22,452 nt of DNA from Spirochaetales bacterium (GTDB taxonomy: Bacteria > Spirochaetota > Spirochaetia > DAHUYW01), in assembly GCA_027306915.1 (NCBI GenBank), contig DAHUYW010000055.1:1-22452 (forward strand), given 5' to 3'. The stretch's first letter is position 1. Every line of letters begins with the position of its first letter. A program made the translations under genes and the position numbers. A model generated the notes under the pieces. That model saw only the letters and a list, made by a program, of their open reading frames with translations, had not been told where the DNA came from and ran no database searches. Of this stretch, positions 6,447-13,967 are shown one piece after another.

Positions 6447-6481
6447 TGTAAGTTTATGCATACGCCTCGAATAAATATTCA
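6447..6481 (+). promoter_or_regulatory. Tandem ArgR operator (two ARG boxes)
   Basis: CGAATAAATATTCA (6468-6481) matches the ARG-box core TGAATAATTATTCA at 12 of 14 positions, and TGTAAGTTTATGCA (6447-6460) matches at about 9. Their centres are 21 bases apart, the spacing used by ArgR hexamers on paired boxes. They lie directly upstream of argR and its operon, in a very AT-rich patch within GC-rich DNA, so arginine-dependent autorepression of argRCBDG is likely. Confidence 0.7.
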
Positions 6482-6493
6482 AAAGGGAGCGCG

Positions 6494-6511
6494 ATGAGGC
6501 GAGCGTCATGA
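6494..6511 (+). CDS. Possible five-residue mini-ORF (MRRAS) before argR
   Basis: ATG AGG CGA GCG TCA TGA at 6494-6511 encodes Met-Arg-Arg-Ala-Ser. It has AAGGGAG (6483-6489) upstream at good spacing, better than the site available to argR itself. Its stop overlaps the argR ATG (6508) in a different frame, which would allow coupled translation. It may be chance: the sequence could instead serve only as a spacer, with GAGG (6496-6499) as the argR ribosome site. Confidence 0.3.
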   Translation: MRRAS

Positions 6512-6987
6512 GAGAGCGGACATCGCGCCTTCGCGCGATAAAGAGTGTCATCAAGAGCGAGCGCATCGACAGCCAGGAGACGCTTCTTGCTCGACTGGTC
6601 TCCGAGGGCTACTCTGTGACCAAGGCGACCCTGTCGCGCGATCTAAAGCTCTTGAAGGTGGGGAAGGTTTCCGACGGAGGGGACAGCTACTACTACGCGC
6701 TTCCGGGCGAAGAGGAGCAGCGCGAGAGCGAAAAGAGCCTCGCCCAGGACGTGGCGCGCGGCTGGGTCTCGATCGATTTTTCGCAGAACCTGGCGGTGGT
6801 GAAGACCCTCGCGGGCCATGCGAATAGCGTCGCCTACGCCCTCGATCACCTGGACCTTCCGGCGGTGCTCGGGTCGGTCGCCGGGGACGACACGATCCTC
6901 CTGGTGCTGCGGGAGGGAAGAACGAGGGAAGAGTTGGTCGCCTCCTTGAGGGCGCGATTCCCCGATATGGAGATTGAAAGCACATGA
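6508..6987 (+). CDS. argR: Arginine repressor ArgR
   Basis: A 159-residue regulator of normal length. The N-terminal winged helix (residues about 5-70) contains IDSQETLLARLVSEGYSVTK followed by ATLSRDLKLLKVGKV, the recognition region. After an acidic linker (GEEEQRESEK) the C-terminal oligomerisation and arginine-binding domain begins at GWVSIDFSQNLAVVKT and includes GSVAGDDTILLVLRE, whose Asp-Asp pair contacts arginine in known ArgR proteins. It is the first gene of the operon; its stop overlaps the argC start (ATGA). It should bind the ARG boxes just upstream and so control its own operon. An ArgR-type activator of arginine catabolism is less likely given the genes that follow. Confidence 0.93.
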   Translation: MRERTSRLRAIKSVIKSERIDSQETLLARLVSEGYSVTKATLSRDLKLLKVGKVSDGGDSYYYALPGEEEQRESEKSLAQDVARGWVSIDFSQNLAVVKTLAGHANSVAYALDHLDLPAVLGSVAGDDTILLVLREGRTREELVASLRARFPDMEIEST

Positions 6988-8021
6988 GAGTAGCGATCCT
7001 GGGCACCACCGGCTACGCGGGCATGGTGCTCCTGCGAATTCTCGCCGATCACCCCGAGGTGAGCGAGATCCTTCCGGTCTCCTCGTCCCAAAGCGGCGAG
7101 CCGATAAGCCTCACCGATCCGGGCCTGGGCGGGGCTGCGGCGCGCAAGACCGAGAAGAGCGGCGGAAAGCTTCTCACGGTGGAGGAGGCGGCTGCCGGGC
7201 GGCCCGATGTCGTCTTCTCGTGCCTGCCCCATCTTGCCTCGGCGAGGGTGCTTGAGCCCTTTTTCGGAAGGGCGCTCGTGATCGACCTCTCGGCGGACTT
7301 CCGGATCGCCGACGCGGGCATCTTCGCGAAGGCCTACGGCGAGGAGCCCCCTCGCAAGGACCTCCTGCCGCAGGCGGTCTACGGGCTGTGCGAGATCCAC
7401 CGCGAGGCGATCAAGAAAAGCGACCTCATCGCGAGCCCGGGCTGCTACCCCACCGCGTCCCTCCTGCCGACCATCCCGCTCGCGCGGGCGAAGCTCCTGC
7501 GCGGGAAGGTGTTCGTGAACGCCCTTTCCGGAATCTCCGGCGCGGGCAAGAAGGTGTCGGCAAACTACCTCTTCGTCGAGCGGGCGGAGAGCTGCGGCGC
7601 CTACAACCCCGGCAAGACCCACCGCCACACGAGCGAGATCCAGTTCGAGCTGGCCAAGGCCGACTCCAGCCTCGACCTCTACTTCACCCCGCACCTGGTT
7701 CCCCTAAAGAGGGGGATTGCCGCAACCATCACCGCCGAGACCGCGAGGGGGCTCTCCGACGAGGAGATCTACGCGGCCTACGCCGAGGCCTACCGGGACT
7801 GCCCCTTCGTGCGCATCGTGAAGGGACGCATCCCCGAGACGCACGACGTGCTCGGCTCAAACCGCTGCGACATCGGCTTCCACCGCGAGGGCACGACCCT
7901 CTTCCTTTTCTCTGCGATCGACAATCTCGTGAAGGGCGCCTCGGGCCAGGCGGTGCAGAGCATGAATATCCGCCTGGGCCTCCCCGAGACCGCCGGCCTG
8001 CGCATCTACGGCGAGCTGTAG
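6984..8021 (+). CDS. argC: N-acetyl-gamma-glutamyl-phosphate reductase
   Basis: A 345-residue cytoplasmic enzyme for the NADPH-dependent third step of arginine synthesis. The N-terminal nucleotide-binding loop is VAILGTTGYAGMVLL (residues 3-17). The catalytic cysteine is Cys154 in IASPGCYPTAS. Other family landmarks are VIDLSADFRI (99-108), VYGLCEIHR (132-140), NPGKTHRHTSEI with the substrate-binding His, and FTPHLVPLKRGI. The ATG overlaps the argR stop by four bases, so the two are translationally coupled. Twelve bases separate its stop from the argB start. Confidence 0.97.
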   Translation: MRVAILGTTGYAGMVLLRILADHPEVSEILPVSSSQSGEPISLTDPGLGGAAARKTEKSGGKLLTVEEAAAGRPDVVFSCLPHLASARVLEPFFGRALVIDLSADFRIADAGIFAKAYGEEPPRKDLLPQAVYGLCEIHREAIKKSDLIASPGCYPTASLLPTIPLARAKLLRGKVFVNALSGISGAGKKVSANYLFVERAESCGAYNPGKTHRHTSEIQFELAKADSSLDLYFTPHLVPLKRGIAATITAETARGLSDEEIYAAYAEAYRDCPFVRIVKGRIPETHDVLGSNRCDIGFHREGTTLFLFSAIDNLVKGASGQAVQSMNIRLGLPETAGLRIYGEL

Positions 8022-8032
8022 CAGGCGGACCC

Positions 8033-8803
8033 ATGGAAAAGAGAGTCGTCTGCATCAAGGTGGGCGGAAAGGCGGCCTCCGACGAGGCTGCTCTTTCCTC
8101 GCTCATCGCCGAGATGGTGCGCCTCAGCGGGAGCTACCGCTTTTTCCTCGTGCACGGGGGCGGCGCGGAGGTAACCCGTGTCTCGGGGCTCCTCGGCCTT
8201 AAGGCCACCTTCCAGAACGGGGTGCGCCTCACGAGCGCACCGGAAATGGAGGTGGTCGACATGGTCCTCGCCGGGAAGATGAACAAAGGGATCGTGCGCC
8301 AGCTTCAGGCTGCAGGGGTGGCCGCCTTCGGGCTTTCGGGGGTCGACGGGCGCCTTATCACCGGCGAGCGCATCGCCCCGGAAAGCCACACCGGCCGCGT
8401 CACTTCGGTCGAGGTCCGACCCCTCCTGACGCTGCTGGAGGCGGGGTACCTTCCGGTCGTCGCCTCCAGCTCCATGACCTCGGGCGGCATCGCGCTCAAC
8501 ATAAACGCCGATGAGGCGGCCTTCGCCCTCGCCGCACGCCTGCCCGCAGAGATCCTGCTCTTCCTGTCGGACATTCCCGGCATCCTCGACGCAGAGAAGC
8601 GGGTGATTCCGGACCTCACGGGTGATGCCGTCCGCGCGGCGATCGCCTCGGGTGTCATCTCGGGCGGGATGATCCCCAAGGTCGAGTCGTCCCTGAAGGC
8701 GCTTGCCGACGGGGTCTCGGGGATCGTGATCGGGCAGTACCTTGCCGACGGCGACCTCGAGCGTCTCCTATCCGGACAGGCCGGCACGCGGATCGCGCGA
8801 TAG
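8033..8803 (+). CDS. argB: Acetylglutamate kinase
   Basis: A 256-residue amino acid kinase for the second step of arginine synthesis. The ATP-binding KVGGK is at residues 9-13 and the substrate loop is LVHGGGAEVTRVSGLLG. Other landmarks are EMEVVDMVLAGKMNKGIV, LSGVDGRLI, the ALNINADEAAFALAA segment, FLSDIPGIL, and the C-terminal SGGMIPKVESSLKAL with its conserved lysine. ATG 8033 follows the argC stop by eleven bases, with only a weak GGCGGA ribosome site, so it probably depends on coupling. Related LysZ kinases use a carrier-bound substrate, but the presence of argG and argR favours ArgB. No N-terminal helix of the arginine-feedback type is visible, so inhibition by arginine cannot be inferred. 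Confidence 0.94.
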   Translation: MEKRVVCIKVGGKAASDEAALSSLIAEMVRLSGSYRFFLVHGGGAEVTRVSGLLGLKATFQNGVRLTSAPEMEVVDMVLAGKMNKGIVRQLQAAGVAAFGLSGVDGRLITGERIAPESHTGRVTSVEVRPLLTLLEAGYLPVVASSSMTSGGIALNINADEAAFALAARLPAEILLFLSDIPGILDAEKRVIPDLTGDAVRAAIASGVISGGMIPKVESSLKALADGVSGIVIGQYLADGDLERLLSGQAGTRIAR

Positions 8804-8871
8804 CCGCGCCGCCCGAGGCGACTCGCCGCGACCGGCGGGCGATCCGGCTTCGAGGCGGCCGGACACCTACC

Positions 8872-8887
8872 GGGCGTGAAGACGCCC
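8872..8887 (+). other. Small hairpin between argB and argD
   Basis: GGGCGT (8872-8877) and ACGCCC (8882-8887) form a six-base stem with the loop GAAG in the 119-base gap between argB and argD. No T-run follows, so it may affect mRNA stability rather than termination. Confidence 0.4.
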
Positions 8888-8922
8888 TCCGGAAGCAGTC
8901 ATGTAAGGAAGGTTGTTGCAGT

Positions 8923-10122
8923 ATGGATAAGAAGGATCCTTTCACCCACAATCCCCCGTTTCCGAAGCAGTTCGCTACCGATATCCTCACCTTCGATCGC
9001 GGCGAAGGCGTCTACCTCATCGACATCGCCGGGAATCGCTACCTCGACTTCGGAGCCGGAATCGCGGTAAACGCCCTCGGCTACGGCAACGAGGAGATTG
9101 CTCGAGTGGTCTACGAGCAGATGAAAAAGCTCGTGCACATCTCGAACCTCTTCACAACCGAGCCGGCCGTCGAGCTTGCGATGAAGCTCACCGCCACCGG
9201 CAACTTCGAGGCGGTCCACCTCGGCTCGAGCGGAACGGAGGCAAATGAGGCAGCGATCAAGTACGCCCGGCTCTACGCCTATCGGAAGCGGGGGCCTGGG
9301 CACGCCAAGCTCCTCTGCTTTGTGGATGCGTTCCACGGGCGGACCCTCGGCGCCCTCTCGGTGACGCCGAACGCGCACTACCAGGAACCCTTCCAGCCAC
9401 TTCTCGAAGGGGTGACGGTCCTTCCCTTCAACGACGTTGCCGCCCTCGAGCGGACGCTTTCGCCGGAGTTCGCGGGGGTGATAGTCGAGGTGATCCAGGG
9501 CGAGGGGGGGCTTCGCGTCATGACGAGCGAGTTTGCCCGCGCCCTGAACGAGGCGTGCGCCAAGCACGACGTCATCCTCATCGCCGACGAGGTGCAGACC
9601 GGATTGGGGCGCACGGGCTACCCCTATGCGTCGGCGATGGTGGGCCTGAAGCCGGACATCATCACCCTGGCGAAGCCCCTTGGCGGCGGGCTTCCCCTTT
9701 CGGCGACCCTCATCCCGGCGAAGGTAAACCAGCTCATTCGCTCGGGCGAGCACGGGACCACCTTCGGCGGCGGGCCGGTCACCACCGCCGTTGCCTCGCG
9801 GATCCTGGACCGGGTGCTCGATCCGGCCTTCCTCGAAGGCGTGCGCTCGAAGGCGGAGGTCCTGGACCGGGGGCTTACGAGGCTCGCTTCCAAGTTTTCG
9901 TTCATCGAGGAGCTGCGGGGCGCCGGGATGCTCCGGGGGATCGCGGTGGACGAGAAGCGCGCCGGGACCTCGGCGGAGCTCATCGGGAAGGCGCGCGAGG
10001 CGGGGCTCATCATCCTGCGCTCGGGGGTAAACGTCCTGCGCATCGCCCCGCCCCTCGTTATCGCGAACGAGGAGATAGAGAGGGGGCTTTCACTCCTCGA
10101 GCAGATGTTCGCGAAGATCTGA
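8923..10122 (+). CDS. argD: Acetylornithine aminotransferase
   Basis: A 399-residue class-III PLP aminotransferase that converts N-acetylglutamate semialdehyde to N-acetylornithine with glutamate. Visible landmarks are YLDFGAGIAVNALGY, HISNLF, the phosphate-binding GSSGTEANEAAIK (residues 101-113), FVDAFHGRTLGAL, EVIQGEGG, ADEVQTGLGRTG with Asp222, and the PLP lysine Lys251 in ITLAKPLGGGLPLS, followed by GTTFGGGPVTTAVA. The length is typical. ATG 8923 has GGAAGG about ten bases upstream. The family overlaps with succinylornithine and ornithine transaminases; the position between argB and argG decides for ArgD. Confidence 0.94.
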   Translation: MDKKDPFTHNPPFPKQFATDILTFDRGEGVYLIDIAGNRYLDFGAGIAVNALGYGNEEIARVVYEQMKKLVHISNLFTTEPAVELAMKLTATGNFEAVHLGSSGTEANEAAIKYARLYAYRKRGPGHAKLLCFVDAFHGRTLGALSVTPNAHYQEPFQPLLEGVTVLPFNDVAALERTLSPEFAGVIVEVIQGEGGLRVMTSEFARALNEACAKHDVILIADEVQTGLGRTGYPYASAMVGLKPDIITLAKPLGGGLPLSATLIPAKVNQLIRSGEHGTTFGGGPVTTAVASRILDRVLDPAFLEGVRSKAEVLDRGLTRLASKFSFIEELRGAGMLRGIAVDEKRAGTSAELIGKAREAGLIILRSGVNVLRIAPPLVIANEEIERGLSLLEQMFAKI

Positions 10123-10141
10123 AGGTCGCCGCGCGCCCACG

Positions 10142-10165
10142 GGGCCGCCGGCGCGCCCGCGGCCC
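10142..10165 (+). repeat. GC palindrome between argD and argG
   Basis: GGGCCG (10142-10147) pairs with CGGCCC (10160-10165), and the inner GGCGCGCC (10150-10157) is itself palindromic, giving a strong hairpin of 24 bases in the 66-base gap before argG. No T-run follows. It could separate transcript segments or stabilise the upstream mRNA. Confidence 0.5.
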
Positions 10166-10188
10166 ACTATCGGTGCAAGGAGCTACTT

Positions 10189-11466
10189 ATGACAGAGAAA
10201 AGCATTCGCAAGATCGTGCTCGCCTACTCGGGCGGGCTGGACACCTCGATCATCATCCCGTGGCTGAAAGAGCATCATCCGGGGGTAGAGGTGATCGCAC
10301 TATGCACCAACGTCGGCCAGGCCGAGGACTGGGCCGCCCTCGAGAAAAAGGCGCTCGCCTCGGGGGCTTCGAAGATCTTCATTGTCGACGCGCGCGAGGA
10401 GTTCGCCCGGGACTTCCTCTTCCCGATGATTCGCGCCGGCGCGATCTACGAGGGGAAGTACCTCCTCGGCACCTCGATCGCCCGGCCGCTGCAGGCGAAG
10501 CACCAGGTCGAGTGCGCCATCCGCGAGGGGGCCGATGCCGTCGCCCACGGCTGCACCGGCAAGGGAAACGACCAGGTCCGCTTCGAGCTTACCTACAAAG
10601 CTCTTGCTCCCCACCTGCAGGTTATCGCACCGTGGCGGATCTGGGACATCCGTTCGCGCGAGGCGGCCATCGAGTACGCCCAGAAGCACAAGATCCCGAT
10701 CGGGACGATCTCCAAGGAGAATATCTACTCCCGCGACTGGAACCTCTGGCACATGAGCCATGAGGGCGGCGACCTCGAGGACCTCTGGAATCGGCCGAAG
10801 GACGGCATGTTCCTCCTATCCAAGTCGCCGAAGGAGGCCCCGGACCGCGAGACCGAGATCACCATCGATTTCGAGCAGGCCCTCCCCGTGGCCCTGAACG
10901 GCGAGCGCCTCTCGCCCCTCGCGATCATCGAGCGGCTCAACAAGGTCGGCGGCGAGAACGGGATCGGCCGGGTGGACCTCGTCGAGAACCGGGTCGTCGG
11001 CATGAAGAGCCACGGCGTCTACGAGACCCCGGCAGGCACCATCCTCTATGAGGCCCTGCGCGAGCTCGAGATGATCACCACCGAGGCGGAGACCTTAAGC
11101 TACAAGCGACAGATGGGAATCCGCTACGCCGAGATGGTCTACTCCGGGAAGTGGTTCACCCCGCTGCGCGAGGCGATGGATGCCTTCATGGAGAAGGCAA
11201 GCGAGTACGTCACCGGCTCGGTGCGCCTCGCCCTCTACAAGGGCAACATCATCGTGGCCGGACGGCGCTCCGCGTACTCGCTCTACATCCAGGATCTCGC
11301 CTCCTTCGGCGCAAGCTCCTACGACCACCACGATGCGACCGGTTTCATCAACCTCTACGGCCTCTCCACCGGCGTAGCGGCGATGGTGCACAAGCGCGTC
11401 CCAAGGGAGGAGGGGGGACAGGCCGACGAGATGAAAGGCACCGCGGCCACCTTCCACGAGGAGTAG
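10189..11466 (+). CDS. argG: Argininosuccinate synthase
   Basis: A 425-residue enzyme that joins citrulline and aspartate using ATP. The N-terminal PP-loop motif is YSGGLDTSIIIPWL (residues 13-26). Further signatures are ICTNVGQ-like ALCTNVGQAEDW, GTSIARPLQAKHQVE, AHGCTGKGNDQVRFEL with the citrulline and aspartate contacts, and IISRDW-like YSRDWNLWHMSHEGG. AAGGAG lies upstream of ATG 10189. It is the last gene of the operon in this window: argininosuccinate lyase does not follow, and ornithine carbamoyltransferase and the acetyl-cycling enzyme are also absent here, so they must lie elsewhere. The tail continues past the core as GGQADEMKGTAATFHEE. Confidence 0.97.
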   Translation: MTEKSIRKIVLAYSGGLDTSIIIPWLKEHHPGVEVIALCTNVGQAEDWAALEKKALASGASKIFIVDAREEFARDFLFPMIRAGAIYEGKYLLGTSIARPLQAKHQVECAIREGADAVAHGCTGKGNDQVRFELTYKALAPHLQVIAPWRIWDIRSREAAIEYAQKHKIPIGTISKENIYSRDWNLWHMSHEGGDLEDLWNRPKDGMFLLSKSPKEAPDRETEITIDFEQALPVALNGERLSPLAIIERLNKVGGENGIGRVDLVENRVVGMKSHGVYETPAGTILYEALRELEMITTEAETLSYKRQMGIRYAEMVYSGKWFTPLREAMDAFMEKASEYVTGSVRLALYKGNIIVAGRRSAYSLYIQDLASFGASSYDHHDATGFINLYGLSTGVAAMVHKRVPREEGGQADEMKGTAATFHEE

Positions 11467-11523
11467 GTCGGGCGCACCCCGAACCTCACGCACCTGCCCG
11501 ATCTCGCCGGCGGAGTTTGCAGG

Positions 11524-13017
11524 TCACGGCTGACACGTCGGGAGCGGATTGTCGCGCAGATGGCGCCGCTGCCGCGATCGCCCGGGGGAGTCATCTGCGC
11601 CTTTGGCCCGGGTCGGGCCGCTCCCGGCTTCGCTTCGCTTCGGTCGTGCGCCGATTGGCGCGGGCTCGCGACCCGGAAGAAGGATCGACGCGACCGCGCC
11701 GACAGCGAGGACGACAGCTGCCACTTTTAGAGCCGCATGGAAGCCGTTCACGAACTGCGTCGGCACATGAACGATGGCTTGAAAGATCGCGCCGAGCACG
11801 GCAACGCCAAACACTCCTCCAAGCTCCCGCACCGTATTGTAGGCGCCTGAGGCCTCGCCGTGACGGGCGTCCGGAAGTCCCCCAATGACGGTCGCCGAGA
11901 GCGGTGCGAACGAAAGCCCCATCCCAAGGCCGCCGAGGATGAATGCTGGAAGCAGCGAGAGATAGCTGCTGCCTGCGCTCGCCGAAAACCCGATCCAGGC
12001 GAGGGAGAGCGCCTGCGCCGCCATACCGGTAATCACGACCGATCGCGCTCCGAACCTACCGGTTAGCGCACCTGCGACCGGAGCGACGAGCATGATGGTG
12101 CCGGTCCATGGCATCGTTCCAACCCCCGCCGCGAGCGGGCTCCATCCCCACACCCCCTGGACGAAAAGCGTGATGAAGAAGATCGAGCCGAACATCGCGA
12201 AGCTCGAGAGGAACCCGATCGCGTTCGCCATCGAGAAGGAGCGGAGGCCGAAGAGCTTGAGATCGAGCATGGGAGCGATGTGCGCCCGCTGGCGCACCGC
12301 GAAAAGCGCGATGAGCGCCGAGCCGAGTGCCACCGGCGCGAGGATCTGGAGGCTGCCCCACCCGACCGTGTTGCCTCGGATCAAGCCGAAGATGACCCCG
12401 AAGAGCCCAGCCCCGATCAGGGCCACGCTTGCCGGATCGACGCTCCCCGTGTTCGAACGTCCTTCCACGATGCGCCACCGGCCGAGGATAAACAGCACAA
12501 CGCCGATCGGAACGTTCAGCCAGAAGACCGCGCTCCAGCTGAAACCGTTGACGATCGCTCCGCCGACGAGCGGCCCAGCCGCGAGCCCGAGGCCGGAAAC
12601 GCCCGACCAAAGCCCGATCGCAGCCGCGCGGCGCTCGGGCGGAAAGACACTCACGAGAATGGTCAGCGTGAGTGGCGCGATCATCGCACTTCCCACCCCC
12701 TGGATCGCCCGGGCGACGATAAGAAGCGCCGCACCGCCCGACATGGCGGCGAGCGCCGAACCCGCCGTAAAGAGGGCGACCCCCGCCAGCAGGATCCGCC
12801 TGCGGCCGAACCTTTCGCCGAGCGCGGCGGCCGGGATCATGAGCACCGCGAAACCCAAGGTATATGCGTTCACGATCCACTCGAGGTTCGACACGCTCGC
12901 GCCAATCGCCCGCTGGATGGCCGGAAGGGCGGTGGTGACGACGAGGTTGTCCAGCATCCCCATGAACAGCGCGAGGGAGACGACCGCGAATGTCCACCAT
13001 CGATTATCGTTCGACAT
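11524..13017 (-). CDS. MFS drug-efflux transporter, DHA2 (14-helix) type
   Basis: A 497-residue inner-membrane protein from ATG 13017, which has GGAGG five bases upstream. The fold is that of proton-driven multidrug pumps: TM1 with LFMGMLDNLVVTTALPAI, motif A GERFGRRRILLAG after TM2, LIVARAIQGVGSAMIAPLTL in TM4, and motif C GVSGLGLAAGPLVGGAIV in TM5. About fourteen hydrophobic segments can be followed to LAVGAVASILLPG. The last 50 residues are a hydrophilic, Arg- and Pro-rich tail of low complexity, which may not be functional. It follows a TetR-family regulator on the same strand, and its promoter contains a sequence like the one in the tetR promoter. The substrate cannot be read from sequence. 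Confidence 0.9.
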   Translation of the reverse strand: MSNDNRWWTFAVVSLALFMGMLDNLVVTTALPAIQRAIGASVSNLEWIVNAYTLGFAVLMIPAAALGERFGRRRILLAGVALFTAGSALAAMSGGAALLIVARAIQGVGSAMIAPLTLTILVSVFPPERRAAAIGLWSGVSGLGLAAGPLVGGAIVNGFSWSAVFWLNVPIGVVLFILGRWRIVEGRSNTGSVDPASVALIGAGLFGVIFGLIRGNTVGWGSLQILAPVALGSALIALFAVRQRAHIAPMLDLKLFGLRSFSMANAIGFLSSFAMFGSIFFITLFVQGVWGWSPLAAGVGTMPWTGTIMLVAPVAGALTGRFGARSVVITGMAAQALSLAWIGFSASAGSSYLSLLPAFILGGLGMGLSFAPLSATVIGGLPDARHGEASGAYNTVRELGGVFGVAVLGAIFQAIVHVPTQFVNGFHAALKVAAVVLAVGAVASILLPGREPAPIGARPKRSEAGSGPTRAKGADDSPGRSRQRRHLRDNPLPTCQP

Positions 13018-13030
13018 ACAGACCTCCATG

Positions 13031-13059
13031 ATAATTAGTAAGCAGTCACTATCTTCCAA
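13031..13059 (-). promoter_or_regulatory. Promoter and probable TetR-type operator of the MFS gene
   Basis: Minus strand: TTGGAA (13054-13059), 17 bases, AATTAT (13031-13036). The spacer holds TAGTGACTGCTTACTA (13036-13051), whose halves TAGTGA and TTACTA are shared with the operator in the tetR promoter. Binding there would cover the polymerase site. The -10 is 13 bases from the ATG at 13017, so the leader would be very short. Confidence 0.55.
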
Positions 13060-13136
13060 GACGACAAAAAGTCGCTTCATTGCACGTTGACTACAGGACG
13101 TCTCGTGTACGATCTCCTGCAAGACCGCCCTCGCCG

Positions 13137-13676
13137 TCAGCGCCTCTTCTTGACGGGGTAGAGCGATTCGATTCCCAAGGCCGCACCGACGGTCATGCCC
13201 ATCCCGGCGGCAAAAAAGTCCCGCACCTGCTCATCGGTAGCGCCGCTCGTTGTGGCAACGAACCTCCAGAGCTCGGTGTAGCGCGCGGCGACCGCCTTGC
13301 GGATCTCCTCATCCTCCGCGGCCGCGAAGGCCTGGAGGAGTGTAAGAAGCTCCGACCGGCTCGACAGAAGCGAAGAATAGGCATGCCCCATCGCATCGAG
13401 GCGCCGTTCGGGGTTCGCCTGCGCAGCCTCTGCAAAGGCGCGCTCGATACGGTCGCACACCCGGACCGCGGCGGCGATGAACAGGCTCTTCTTGGTACCG
13501 AACAATCGGAAGATGTAGGGCTGGGAGATGTCCAGCCTTTCGGCGATCGTGTAGACCGAGGTACCGTAGAGACCGAAGCGCGCGAATTCCTCGATCGCGG
13601 CGACAAGAATCTCTTCCCTCCGCTCCTCGGCGGTTGATCGGAGGCCTTTCTCGCGCCCTTTCCCTCGCGTGCCCAT
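13137..13676 (-). CDS. TetR-family regulator
   Basis: A 179-residue regulator. Residues 15-65 are the TetR DNA-binding domain: ERREEILVAAIEEFARFGLY, GTSVYTIAERLDISQPYIFR and LFGTKKSLFIAA. The remainder is a helical ligand and dimer domain without recognisable specificity. ATG 13676 is chosen; there is no ribosome site before it, but a promoter whose -10 lies six bases upstream, so the mRNA is probably leaderless. An upstream ATG at 13691 would fall inside that promoter. The next gene on the same strand, 119 bases on, is the MFS pump, and both promoters contain related operator-like sequences, so it most likely represses itself and the pump and is released by a pump substrate. Confidence 0.88.
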   Translation of the reverse strand: MGTRGKGREKGLRSTAEERREEILVAAIEEFARFGLYGTSVYTIAERLDISQPYIFRLFGTKKSLFIAAAVRVCDRIERAFAEAAQANPERRLDAMGHAYSSLLSSRSELLTLLQAFAAAEDEEIRKAVAARYTELWRFVATTSGATDEQVRDFFAAGMGMTVGAALGIESLYPVKKRR

Positions 13677-13677
13677 G

Positions 13678-13711
13678 TAGTAAGTATGCACTCACTAATA
13701 ATCAAGGTCAA
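13678..13711 (-). promoter_or_regulatory. Promoter and operator of the tetR-family gene
   Basis: Minus strand: TTGACC (13706-13711), exactly 17 bases, CATACT (13683-13688). Overlapping the -10 is the near-palindrome TAGTAAGTATGCACTCACTA (plus strand, 13678-13697), whose eight-base halves match at seven positions. This is the half-site type often used by TetR proteins. The predicted transcription start coincides with the ATG at 13676. Confidence 0.65.
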
Positions 13712-13772
13712 GTCCTTTCGAAAGGTCGGCAATGACGGGCGTTGACAGGCTATGGCTCGCGTTGCGTGCGTG

Positions 13773-13801
13773 TTGACTTCTCGGGCGTCTGCTGATAACC
13801 T
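13773..13801 (+). promoter_or_regulatory. Promoter of the isoleucine leader and citramalate synthase
   Basis: TTGACT (13773-13778), 17 bases, TAACCT (13796-13801), with an alternative -10 GATAAC at 13794-13799. The -10 overlaps the palindrome TAACC-TCCT-GGTTA (13796-13809), a possible operator. A second -35-like TTGACA at 13742 has no good partner. Transcription would begin near 13808, just before the leader ATG at 13811. Confidence 0.5.
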
Positions 13802-13810
13802 CCTGGTTAC

Positions 13811-13909
13811 ATGAATCTCTCAGGCGTTTCACCAAACCGAGATTCCTCCCGGCTCGCCGCAATGGCCATCGCTATCATTATCATTACCAACGCGCACGAC
13901 CCGGGCTGA
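13811..13909 (+). CDS. Isoleucine-rich attenuation leader peptide
   Basis: A 32-residue reading frame from ATG 13811 to TGA 13907-13909 that begins MNLSGVSPNR and ends AMAIAIIIITNAHDPG. It contains five Ile codons, four of them in a row (ATC ATT ATC ATT, 13874-13885), the arrangement of leader peptides such as IlvL and ThrL. An internal in-frame ATG at 13862 could give a 15-residue version. No ribosome site is visible before either start, but the promoter is so close that the mRNA may be leaderless from 13811. It lies upstream of a terminator and then the citramalate synthase gene, so ribosome stalling at Ile codons should control read-through. Confidence 0.75.
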   Translation: MNLSGVSPNRDSSRLAAMAIAIIIITNAHDPG

Positions 13910-13934
13910 CGGATGAAAAAAGAGATCCGAGGCC
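13903..13934 (+). promoter_or_regulatory. Candidate antiterminator hairpin
   Basis: GGCT (13904-13907) can pair with GGCC (13931-13934, with one G-U pair) and CGGAT (13910-13914) with ATCCG (13925-13929), closing the A-rich loop 13915-13924. The right arm uses the first bases of the terminator stem (13929-13934), so the two structures exclude each other. The left arm contains the leader stop codon, which a terminating ribosome would cover. Confidence 0.5.
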
Positions 13935-13967
13935 ATGGGCAGCAGTGCCCCATGGCCTCTTTTTTTT
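13929..13967 (+). terminator. Attenuator (intrinsic terminator) before citramalate synthase
   Basis: GAGGCCATGGG (13929-13939) pairs with CCCATGGCCTC (13949-13959, one bulged C beside it at 13948, with a further C40-G47 pair), loop AGCAGT, then eight T residues (13960-13967). This is a strong rho-independent terminator placed 15 bases before the gene start at 13983, upstream of the gene rather than after one, and therefore regulatory. Confidence 0.9.

Noticed and set aside
6846..7694. A 282-codon minus-strand frame opposite argR and argC
   Set aside because: Antisense to two well-supported enzymes; no ribosome site or recognisable motif.
11467..11523. Intrinsic terminator after argG
   Set aside because: A short stem (TCGGG with CCCGA near 11468) is present, but no T-run follows.
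12056..13090. Long open frames on both strands over the MFS gene (12092-13090 plus, 12056-13000 minus)
   Set aside because: They overlap the clear 14-helix transporter in other frames, and their translations are Arg/Pro-rich with no domain pattern.
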